Assembly (NCBI GenBank): GCA_009923795.1
Contig: RFSU01000031.1
Location: 1 to 15,180, forward strand
DNA: 15,180 bases
Reading direction: 5' to 3'
Origin: Sphingomonadaceae bacterium
GTDB lineage: Bacteria > Pseudomonadota > Alphaproteobacteria > Sphingomonadales > Sphingomonadaceae
The translations under genes were made by a program, and so were the position numbers. Each line of letters starts with the position of its first letter. The stretch's first letter is position 1. The notes below the pieces were generated by a model that saw only the letters and a list, made by a program, of their open reading frames with translations, ran no database searches and was not told the origin of the DNA. Shown here piece after piece: positions 8,039-14,015 of the stretch.

Positions 8039-8866
8039 ATGGAAATTAGACCGACAGGGGCTGCGCTGGGAATGGAAGTGATCGGCGTGGACTTTCGCAA
8101 GCCGCTGCCGCTTCAGGAGCGTGAGGCAATTCGACAGGCCTTGCTTCAATCGGGTGTTCTGTTCGTGCGCGGGCAACTACTCGACGAGCGCCAGTTCGTG
8201 GATTTCGCGAGACTGTTCGGCGAGCTCGAATCATATGGCTCGACCATGAACAAGTTCCTAAAGGCGGGGCATCCGGACATTCTGGTTTTGTCCAACATCA
8301 TCGAAGATGGCAATCCAGTGGGCGTGGCCGATGCCGGCGAGTACTGGCACACCGACCGCTCTTACGTCCCCAAGCCGGCATGGTCTTCATGCCTGCACGC
8401 CATAGAGGTTCCGCACGCCGATGATGGCACGCCTCTGGGCGACACAGAGTTCTCCAGCATGATAGCTGCCGCGAAAGCGCTGCCCCTAGCGCTGCGCGCG
8501 CGGTTGGACAAGCTTTCGGCCTGGCATGAGTATGTGTTCCGCTTCACCGATAAAAACAACTCCATGCCCGGTGTCAGCCACCCATTAATCCTGCCGCACC
8601 CAATGACCAAGGCGCCTTGCCTTTATGTCAACAAGGGCTTCACGCACCGCATCGTCGACCTGCCCGACGCTGAATCAACAGCCCTGATGGAGGAGCTATT
8701 CGAGTTTGCCAAGCGACCCGAATTCGTCTACAGGCACAAATGGCAAAAGGGTGATCTGCTACTGTGGGACAACTACAGCACCCAGCACCGTGCCACCGGG
8801 GGGTATGCCTTGCCACAGCGCCGGCTAATGTGGCGCACAACGATACAAGGGGTACCTCTGCAATGA
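8039..8866 (+). CDS. TauD/TfdA-type Fe(II)/2-oxoglutarate-dependent dioxygenase
   Basis: This enzyme, 275 aa, starts at an ATG 8 nt after GAAGGAG (8024-8030). The iron ligands are His104-x-Asp106 in EYWHTDRSY and His250 in WDNYSTQHRAT. Arg261 has the 11-residue spacing from the second His seen in TauD. Thr136 in LGDTEFSSM aligns with the 2-oxoglutarate contact Thr of TauD. The active-site set therefore looks complete. The block FVYRHKWQKGDLLLWDN matches YVYAHRWQLDELVLWDN of the dioxygenase at 1334-2230. The two are relatives, not recent duplicates, because the rest diverges. It probably hydroxylates the pathway substrate or an intermediate, with cleavage if the carbon bears a heteroatom; this is inferred from TauD/TfdA chemistry. 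It overlaps the next receptor gene by ATGA. Confidence 0.93.
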   Translation: MEIRPTGAALGMEVIGVDFRKPLPLQEREAIRQALLQSGVLFVRGQLLDERQFVDFARLFGELESYGSTMNKFLKAGHPDILVLSNIIEDGNPVGVADAGEYWHTDRSYVPKPAWSSCLHAIEVPHADDGTPLGDTEFSSMIAAAKALPLALRARLDKLSAWHEYVFRFTDKNNSMPGVSHPLILPHPMTKAPCLYVNKGFTHRIVDLPDAESTALMEELFEFAKRPEFVYRHKWQKGDLLLWDNYSTQHRATGGYALPQRRLMWRTTIQGVPLQ

Positions 8867-9846
8867 TCACCAAATCCATCCGTGCGTTGCTAACTGTCGG
8901 CCTAATGGCAATGCTGTCCTTAGCCAGCCCTCTCGCCCTGGCCGCCGAATTCCCGACCAAGCCGTTGCGCTTGTTAATCCCGTTTGCGCCGGGCGGCGCG
9001 GTCACCTTCTTGGCCGAGCAGATCATGAAGGAGATGGAGGCGCAACTGGGCCAGCCGATCGTGCGCGACTACCGGGGCGGCGCAGGGGGCACAATTGCGA
9101 TGGAGCTGGCGGCGGCGGCGCCGAACGACGGCTACACACTTTTTCTGCTATCCACCTCGCAAGCCATCAGCGCCGGGGTGTACGAGACGCTCAAGGTCAA
9201 CGTGGCACGCGATTTCGCACCGGTTTCCCTGCTGGCCTTCACGCCCTATGTGCTGGTGATCAACCCTGATTCGGTGCCCGTGCAAAACGTTCAGCAGCTG
9301 GCAGTCTGGGCCAAGGCCAACCCAGGCAAGCTGTTCCTCGGCACCTCAGGCGCCGGCAACTCGGACGCCATCGTAGGTGCGGAATTCGCAAGAACCTTGG
9401 GCATCCAGATCACGCAAGTGCCATACCGCGGCGCCGGGCCGGCGATTCCTGACCTGCTGAGCGGGCGTGTCAACATCAGTTTTTTCAGCCCGCTGCCGAC
9501 CAAGCAGCATGTGGAGAGCGGCAAGCTGCGCATGCTGGGTGTGACGACCAAAGATCGTTCACCCGCCATGCCCAACATAGCGACGATTGCGGAGCAGGGG
9601 CTGCCAGGCTTTGACTTCCCCGGCTGGTACGGCATTGCCGTGCCGAGCGGAACGCCGCCGGCGGTGATCGCAACCCTGCAGCGCGCCACGGCCGCCGCGC
9701 TGGAGCGACAATCGGTCAAGGGCTTTCTGCTGACAAATGGCTTGTCGGCCGGGGGGGGGCCTTCGGCCGAATTCGGCAGCTTTCTTGTGAGCGAGATCAC
9801 GCGCTGGTCGCGCCTCGCTAAAAGTATGGGCATCAAGCCCGAATGA
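8863..9846 (+). CDS. Bug/TctC family tripartite tricarboxylate transport substrate-binding protein
   Basis: This receptor, 327 aa, starts at an ATG that overlaps the dioxygenase stop as ATGA, with AAGGGG 10 nt upstream. An open frame extends further left but only inside the dioxygenase gene. The signal peptide is MITKSIRALLTVGLMAMLSLASPLALA, with cleavage near Ala27/28 before EFPTKPLRLL. Family blocks are LIPFAPGGAVTFLAEQI, VRDYRGGAGGTIAMEL, NDGYTLFLLST, QITQVPYRGAGPAIPDLLSGRVN and the C-terminal RWSRLAKSMGIKPE. The conserved Asp of the GGxxD block is Thr48 here, while the receptor at 5464 keeps it. This points to a different or unusual ligand. Near the C-terminus the gene contains a run of nine G (9751-9759). 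Confidence 0.92.
   Translation: MITKSIRALLTVGLMAMLSLASPLALAAEFPTKPLRLLIPFAPGGAVTFLAEQIMKEMEAQLGQPIVRDYRGGAGGTIAMELAAAAPNDGYTLFLLSTSQAISAGVYETLKVNVARDFAPVSLLAFTPYVLVINPDSVPVQNVQQLAVWAKANPGKLFLGTSGAGNSDAIVGAEFARTLGIQITQVPYRGAGPAIPDLLSGRVNISFFSPLPTKQHVESGKLRMLGVTTKDRSPAMPNIATIAEQGLPGFDFPGWYGIAVPSGTPPAVIATLQRATAAALERQSVKGFLLTNGLSAGGGPSAEFGSFLVSEITRWSRLAKSMGIKPE
9751..9759 (+). repeat. Nine-G homopolymer inside the third Bug gene
   Basis: A run of nine consecutive G encodes part of SAGGGPSAEFG near the receptor C-terminus. The frame continues normally to the family-like end, so the gene is read as intact with nine G. Such runs slip readily in replication and are also a common place for sequencing errors. 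Confidence 0.9.
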
Positions 9847-11014
9847 CAATCAAGGCCAAAGCCTGCATCGTTGGCATCGGCGAGACCGATTACCGGCGCT
9901 GGGGCCACATCACCGACCGCAGCGAATTCCAGTTGGCTTGCCAGGCTATCGGGGCGGCAGCGCGCGATGCAGGCATAGCGGTGAGCGACATTGACGGCTT
10001 TGCCACCTATGCGGAAGCCCGCATCGACGCCGCCACGCTGCAGCTTGCGCTGGGCATGCCTAGCCTGCGCTTTTCTTCCGCTACTTGGGGCGGCCGTGGT
10101 GGTGGCACCTGCAGTGCGTTGGCTCATGCGGCGATGGCAGTGGAGTCGGACCGCGCCAGGCACGTGGTGGTGTTTCGCACCCTGGCGCAGGGCCAAAGCC
10201 GACGTTATGGGCGCTTTGATCCGGCGCGTCCGCAGGGCAATATCCGGCACCGTTCGGCCTATTCTCGGCGCCGCAGATGATCTCGCTAGTGCTGCAACGC
10301 TACGCTTGGCAATACGGCATGGAAGCCGGCGATATGGCCGAGATTGCGCTTGCCTTACGCGACAACGCCTCGCGCAACCCGCGCGCTGTCATGCACGATC
10401 GGTTGCTGACGCTGGAAACGTATTTCGCTTCGCGCATGATTGCCGAGCCGCTGCGGCTGTACGACTGCTGCATGGAGAGCGACGGCGCCTGCGCCGTCCT
10501 AGTCACCAGCGCCGAACGCGCGCGCGACCTGGCATGTCGTCCGGTGCAAGTGCTGGCCGCCACCGGCTACGGCGAGGCCGACTGGGGTGTCGGCCCGATG
10601 GGCTCGCACAACATGCCGCTGGGGCGCTACACCACTGGTGGGCAGAGCGAGCTTGCCCGAGAGCTCTATGCACTAGCCGGCCTGTCACCCGCAGATGTGG
10701 ATGTGGCGCAGTTCTACGACCACTTCACCGGCATGGTGCTGCTGGCGCTGGAAGACTTCGGCTTTTGTAAGATAGGCGAAGCACCGGACTTCGTGCGTGC
10801 CGGCAACATCCGCTGGGGCGGCAAGCTTCCCATCAACACCGCCGGGGGCTGTCTGTCAGAGGCCTATGTGCATGGGCTAAACAACTTGGTCGAGGGCGTG
10901 CGCCAATTGCGCGGCGAGTCCACTTCGCAGGTGCCCAATGCGCGCGTCTGCCTTGTCACCGGCGGCTCGGCGATCAGCCCGTCGAGCGCCGCCTTGCTTG
11001 GATCTGGCGCATGA
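9843..11014 (+). pseudogene. Thiolase-fold protein (SCP-x/Ltp lipid-transfer type), frameshifted
   Basis: Two open frames form one thiolase-fold protein. The first (9843-10280) gives IVGIGETDYRRWG, the glycine-rich block with candidate nucleophile Cys90 (GGRGGGTCSALAHAAMAV), VVVFRTLAQGQSRRYG and about FDPARPQGN, and then basic residues foreign to the family. The second frame contains PAPFGLFSAPQ and carries on from ATG 10277 to 11014. It has MISLVLQRYAWQYG, VAQFYDHFTGMVLLALEDFGFC and NTAGGCLSEAYVHGLNNLVEG, the C-terminal active-site blocks. Loss of one nucleotide (or gain of two) between about 10233 and 10253 explains it. The first frame's TGA (10278-10280) overlaps ATG 10277 as ATGA, so reinitiation could make two halves. 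With DUF35 partners, such proteins catalyse thiolysis or retro-aldol C-C cleavage of acyl-CoAs, as Ltp2 does in steroid side-chain degradation. Confidence 0.82.
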
Positions 11015-11448
11015 GCTACTTTGAAGACCGCGACTTGGCGCCAGATCCAAATGACGACGATGAAGCCTATTGGGCGAACTGCGCTCAGCGCCGCCTGACT
11101 TTCCAGCAATGCGGCGCATGCAAAACCGTGACGCATCCGCCGATTAGCGTCTGCCCGCACTGCCAGTCGCTCGATCGCGGCTGGATTGAGGCGCCGACAG
11201 AAGCTACGGTATTCTCATTCACCTGGATCCACAGCGCAGCCCATGATTCGGTGACGCGGTCGCTTCCCTACAACGTGGTCGTGGTGGAATTTCCCAGTCT
11301 GCCCAGTGTGCGACTGATTAGCAATGTAGTCGATGCCGAACCCACCAGCCTGCACATTGGAGACGCTTTAACGATGGTTTGGGAGGACATTGGCGGCGGC
11401 ATTTTACTGCCCCGTTTTCGGCTCGCTGCCGATTCCAAGTGGAGTTAA
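11011..11448 (+). CDS. Zn-ribbon/OB-fold DUF35 protein, partner of the thiolase-fold gene
   Basis: The protein, 145 aa, has the usual length. A rubredoxin-like zinc ribbon is formed by Cys34-x2-Cys37 and Cys48-x2-Cys51 (CGACKTVTHPPISVCPHC). The OB-fold half follows: GWIEAPTEATVFSFTWIH, LPYNVVVVEFPSLPSVRLISNVVD and IGDALTMVWEDI. In characterised cases (the DUF35 part of ChsH2 with Ltp2) this fold binds the thiolase-like aldolase and shapes its acyl-CoA site. The gene overlaps the thiolase-fold gene by ATGA, in keeping with a complex. It is the last gene of the GC-rich operon. Since its partner is frameshifted, it may now be an orphan. Confidence 0.9.
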   Translation: MSYFEDRDLAPDPNDDDEAYWANCAQRRLTFQQCGACKTVTHPPISVCPHCQSLDRGWIEAPTEATVFSFTWIHSAAHDSVTRSLPYNVVVVEFPSLPSVRLISNVVDAEPTSLHIGDALTMVWEDIGGGILLPRFRLAADSKWS

Positions 11449-11453
11449 CTCCA
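11440..11453. terminator. Palindrome TGGAGTTAACTCCA over the DUF35 stop; weak terminator or junction mark
   Basis: This is a perfect 14-bp palindrome with outer AA/TT pairing at 11437-11438 and 11455-11456 beyond one mismatch. It spans the DUF35 TAA (11446-11448). It could fold as a 5-bp stem with a TTAA loop, followed on the + strand by GTTTAAATTCTGTTT, so a weak intrinsic terminator is possible. It also sits where the DNA changes from GC-rich to AT-rich. Either role is uncertain. Confidence 0.35.
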
Positions 11454-11537
11454 GTTTAAATTCTGTTTCGGGATCTACATTCCATTTACATCCATTCAAA
11501 TTATCAAGAACCAACTCCTCCCGTCATCAAGTGCAAT

Positions 11538-11798
11538 CTAATTTAAAAATTTCGTCACACTTTGAGAAATAGACTTAATGACGTGCCGAGCCTGCTTTCG
11601 CATCTCTTTTGCAGCCTTAGACGACTGACCATGCTTAGGCTTTGGCCCAGTTGATTTGCCACCGTGGATGTAGCATCGTCCATTTTTCATGGATGGGTTG
11701 ACACAAAAACCATCTCTTTGTTTGCACTTTGCCCCGCATTTGGGATGCAAAGCAAGAGCTTTGCGTGCTTCCACCATGAGCTTACTGTCATTTTTCAT
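11538..11798 (-). CDS. HGGxSTG domain small protein
   Basis: The protein, 86 aa, carries the signature IHGGKSTGPKPKHG (44-57), preceded by a Cys cluster Cys21, Cys25, Cys32 and Cys42, with His45. This has the form of a small zinc-binding module (CGAKCKQRDGFC, then NPSMKNGRCYIHGG). Proteins with this signature are widespread in proteobacterial genomes, prophages and integrative elements, but I know of no established function. The tail after residue 58 is basic (KAAKEMRKQARHVIKS), consistent with nucleic-acid binding, by inference. The start ATG at 11798-11796 overlaps the TGA of the 198-aa gene as ATGA, with GGGGGA just upstream, so the two are translationally coupled. It is the last gene of the - strand series, facing the DUF35 gene tail to tail. 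Confidence 0.8.
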   Translation of the reverse strand: MKNDSKLMVEARKALALHPKCGAKCKQRDGFCVNPSMKNGRCYIHGGKSTGPKPKHGQSSKAAKEMRKQARHVIKSISQSVTKFLN

Positions 11799-12391
11799 AT
11801 TCGTCCCCCGACATTGCCAATTACAGCTTGTCCGTTGATCTGAACGTGTTGGACTTGGACGACTTGGCTGGCTCCACTTTGAAGTCTCTGTAGTGCTAGA
11901 GCCCCCTTACTGTAAGTTTCCATAAGTCGAGCGCTACAGTTCATTAACTTCACCTTAAAGCAAGGATCTCGTTGCTTGGATGCGTCTGCCATTAACTCCA
12001 TCGCGTACTTGTGAGCTAGGGCTAACTGGTGGGCTTGCATTCGCTGTATGGAGTTCTTGGCTTTTACGCTTTCAGATGCTTCAATAGCCATTTCAAAGAT
12101 TCCAGCCTTTTCCGCTAGGTCTGTTCTCTTTATTGTGACTTCGGCGTCGAGTAAATCAGGCTCTTTGAGCGCTAATTCCAGTCCAGACATACCAAATGCA
12201 TAGGGTGGAAGTATTTCGCCCCCTGAGCCCTTCTGGAGAGGCTCTTGAGGTTTAAGAAGTTCCAGCGATTCAGCAAGCATATTTGCAGCTACTGCGGTGT
12301 CAAATTCAGTTCTCACAGAATGGCTTGAGTTTGCAATCAGCTTTTTCTGCTGGGCGATATGTCTAAGCTTGATGGCGTTTACTACTTCCAT
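11795..12391 (-). CDS. Uncharacterised 198-aa protein of the mobile module (QAVIG tail)
   Basis: No family with known function is recognised. The protein is mostly helical, with two clear blocks: NSIQRMQAHQLALAHKYAMELM (113-134) and FKVKLMNCSARLMETYSKGALALQRLQSG (145-173). It closes with the segment QVVQVQHVQINGQAVIGNV (176-194). From memory, proteins ending in a similar V-x-V-E/Q-H-V-x-V-x-x-G-x-Q-A-I/V-V/I-G segment are common next to HGGxSTG genes in proteobacterial mobile regions. The same pair occurs here with an ATGA overlap. The start at ATG 12391-12389 is chosen because AGGAGT (12403-12398) lies 6 nt upstream. A longer frame reaching 12523 would run through the end of the preceding gene. 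A role as partner of the ParB/Topo VI-A-like protein is inferred from position only. Confidence 0.75.
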   Translation of the reverse strand: MEVVNAIKLRHIAQQKKLIANSSHSVRTEFDTAVAANMLAESLELLKPQEPLQKGSGGEILPPYAFGMSGLELALKEPDLLDAEVTIKRTDLAEKAGIFEMAIEASESVKAKNSIQRMQAHQLALAHKYAMELMADASKQRDPCFKVKLMNCSARLMETYSKGALALQRLQSGASQVVQVQHVQINGQAVIGNVGGRI

Positions 12392-12403
12392 ATTTGAACT
12401 CCT
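12389..12403 (-). promoter_or_regulatory. Shine-Dalgarno deciding the start of the 198-aa gene
   Basis: Read on the - strand, AGGAGT (12403-12398) precedes ATG (12391-12389) by 6 nt. It sits in the 31-nt gap after the stop of the ParB/Topo VI-A-like gene. This favours the short 198-aa product over the longer frame whose upstream part overlaps the neighbouring gene. Confidence 0.75.
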
Positions 12404-12422
12404 AAAAGAAATAGGACTAGTC

Positions 12423-13811
12423 TCATTTCTGCCCATCCCCCAATGCTTTGAATACGACAATACGGCGAGCCTGAATATCTGCGGCTTCGTTCTCTTGCTG
12501 TTTGACCTGCGCATGAAACTCATCCATATCTAGCACCGATTCGATTGCCTCACGTAACTTTTGCTGAAGAAGCTTTACAGGTGCGGCATCAAGTTCAACC
12601 GCACGATTAGACCCATACCGAGCAAAAAACTTCTTGTAGTTGACGCTGGACTTCTTTGCATCCATATCACTTGGAAGGTCATACTTAGCCACATCCTCAG
12701 CGGTCAGAGCAACTTTGAAGGACTGAATATTTGAAATATTAAAGTCATCCCGCATTGATCTAGAAAAACTTGCAGCAATTTCGTCTCCATCTGGGTCAAA
12801 GTCTGTAAGGTACAGAAGAATCAATTTCGACTTCCCAGAAAGCTTGTATCGTCTAAATACCTCATACCTTGGTGGAATGGATGCATACCCTCTGGTTGTG
12901 GTGATGGGTATGTAGTACTCACGTGCAACGCGCTCGATTACAGTACGAAGTGCATTCTTCTCCAAGATAATTTCCACATGGTGCGGTTGACCTTGCTGTA
13001 AGTTTCTGTGGTATCCAGTCAAAAAGTTTTCTACTTCTTGAGTTATGTACTGGCCAACAGTATCAAAACCACCGCCTTCTAAAACTGGTCGAGTCGCGTC
13101 CTCAATTGACTCAATTGGAACTTGACCTGTTAACCGTGCACGGCAAACTAGGTTTGTCAATTTTCTGTATGAATCTTGATCGTTTACGTATCGTGACTTG
13201 GGCTTGCTATCGTGACACAACGGGGGATCATTCAGTAATAAATAATGAACGCGCCGAACAGACAATGGCCAGTACTCTTTTTCTTTTTGGATCGCCGCTG
13301 TCGATGCATTTAAAAATCCAAGCGTAGTAATCTTGGCTCGAGTTTTAATTCCAGTTACGATGATCTCGCCACTTGCTGAGTCGATTGCCTTACGGCGCAG
13401 ATTCAGCATTTTTAGTTCAATGTATGCCTTCTTTGGATCGACACCAATCAAAGCCTCTCTGATCTTCTCGGTTGTAGATTTTTCACGTTGCTGGTTATAC
13501 AAGCGAAGTAAGTCTAGACGCTCTTGTGTGGTTAACGATGAAAAGCATACGCCATCACGTATTCTTACTGGGACAGAAGAATTCCCAATGTATTTTGATG
13601 CGGCTAATCTCCTGTGCCCACTTAAGAGAAATCGATCCTCCGTAATGACTAAAGGCTCCAGAATCCCTTTTTCTCTAATAGATTGAGCCAGTTGCCAGTC
13701 ATCCGAATTGGCAACTCCAAAGTTGTCATAAATAGATTGGTTTTCAGGCGCTTGTTTGATCAGTGCGACTGGAAATTGAGACAAGTCCCATTCTTGTGGT
13801 GAGTTAGTCAT
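12423..13811 (-). CDS. ParB-like N-terminal domain fused to topoisomerase VI subunit A/Spo11-like region
   Basis: The protein has 462 aa. Residues about 13-90 resemble a ParB/Srx-type domain: LAQSIREKGILEPLVITEDRF, then LSGHRRLAA (63-71). After a linker, WPLSVRRVHYLLLND (181-195) resembles the 5Y-CAP segment of Topo VI-A/Spo11, with Tyr190 at the place of the catalytic tyrosine (REIYY-like). A Toprim signature follows: VEIILEKNALRTVIERVA (279-296) with the invariant acidic Glu284, RGYAS (307-311) like the Spo11 G-Y-P segment, and LTDFDPDGDEIAAS (335-348) giving Asp337-x-Asp339-Pro with Gly342. These are the metal-binding elements of Topo VI-A. No GHKL ATPase (B subunit) gene is in view. It may nick or cleave element DNA, or act in replication or partition. 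No strong Shine-Dalgarno precedes ATG 13811. Domain calls are by eye. Confidence 0.72.
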   Translation of the reverse strand: MTNSPQEWDLSQFPVALIKQAPENQSIYDNFGVANSDDWQLAQSIREKGILEPLVITEDRFLLSGHRRLAASKYIGNSSVPVRIRDGVCFSSLTTQERLDLLRLYNQQREKSTTEKIREALIGVDPKKAYIELKMLNLRRKAIDSASGEIIVTGIKTRAKITTLGFLNASTAAIQKEKEYWPLSVRRVHYLLLNDPPLCHDSKPKSRYVNDQDSYRKLTNLVCRARLTGQVPIESIEDATRPVLEGGGFDTVGQYITQEVENFLTGYHRNLQQGQPHHVEIILEKNALRTVIERVAREYYIPITTTRGYASIPPRYEVFRRYKLSGKSKLILLYLTDFDPDGDEIAASFSRSMRDDFNISNIQSFKVALTAEDVAKYDLPSDMDAKKSSVNYKKFFARYGSNRAVELDAAPVKLLQQKLREAIESVLDMDEFHAQVKQQENEAADIQARRIVVFKALGDGQK

Positions 13812-13846
13812 GATGATAGTTCCAAGTTAATGTCGCAATACGAGCG

Positions 13847-13874
13847 ACGGTATTTATACAAATGAGGTTACCGT
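13847..13874. promoter_or_regulatory. Inverted repeat ACGGTA-N16-TACCGT at the ParB/Topo VI-A promoter
   Basis: ACGGTA (13847-13852) and TACCGT (13869-13874) are perfect half-sites with 16 nt between. They flank the -10-like TATAAA of the - strand. A third related half-site, ACGG, lies at 13882-13885 and pairs with CCGT 13871-13874. The geometry suits an operator bound by a dimer, perhaps the ParB-like or AlpA-like protein. Confidence 0.4.
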
Positions 13875-13942
13875 TTTAATTACGGCATCCTTAGTGCAAG
13901 TTCAACCAACACAGGCTGAGCAGGGTTGTTTTAGTCATGGCT

Positions 13943-13961
13943 ATCAAGGACGCCCCTTGAT
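13943..13961. repeat. Hairpin ATCAAGG-ACGCC-CCTTGAT
   Basis: A perfect 7-bp stem with a 5-nt loop lies mid-gap. No T-run follows on either strand, so an intrinsic terminator is unlikely. A structured nick site for the neighbouring HUH protein is one possibility. Confidence 0.4.
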
Positions 13962-13998
13962 CTCCAGCCCCAGTAAGACCATCAAAGTCATTTGAGTT

Positions 13999-14015
13999 GC
14001 GACCTTCATGGTCGC
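13999..14015. repeat. Hairpin GCGACC-TTCAT-GGTCGC at the HUH gene stop
   Basis: A perfect 6-bp GC-rich stem with a 5-nt loop overlaps the stop codon of the HUH endonuclease gene (TGA on the - strand at 14008-14006). Without a T-run it is a poor terminator. It could be a nick-site hairpin or an attenuating structure between the two genes. Confidence 0.4.

Larger units (their letters stand above)
13812..14005. other. 194-bp gap with three dyads between HUH and ParB/Topo VI-A genes (possible origin/control region)
   Basis: No gene is supported here. Three inverted repeats are present and listed separately (13847-13874, 13943-13961, 13999-14015). On the - strand a TATAAA at 13858-13853 could serve as a -10 for the ParB/Topo VI-A gene, but no good -35 is seen. 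The location downstream of an HUH nickase and upstream of a ParB-like gene suits either a replication or transfer origin or an autoregulated promoter. This is inference from position and dyads. Confidence 0.4.

Noticed and set aside
9291..10250. 319-codon - strand open frame opposite the third receptor and thiolase genes
   Set aside because: Its length comes from high GC content on the opposite strand. The translation is low-complexity and basic with no recognisable domain, and it spans two well-supported + strand genes.
9991..10770. 259-codon + strand open frame overlapping the thiolase-fold gene
   Set aside because: It reads as Arg/Ala-rich shadow sequence. The thiolase blocks lie in the two other frames.
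11458..11530. Short CATT/ATTC-like repeats in the gap after DUF35, considered as a CRISPR or att repeat
   Set aside because: The units are only 4-5 nt and irregular. There is no repeat-spacer pattern and no tRNA nearby.
12392..12523. Longer N-terminus of the 198-aa protein
   Set aside because: It would overlap the end of the ParB/Topo VI-A-like gene, and a good AGGAGT lies just before ATG 12391.
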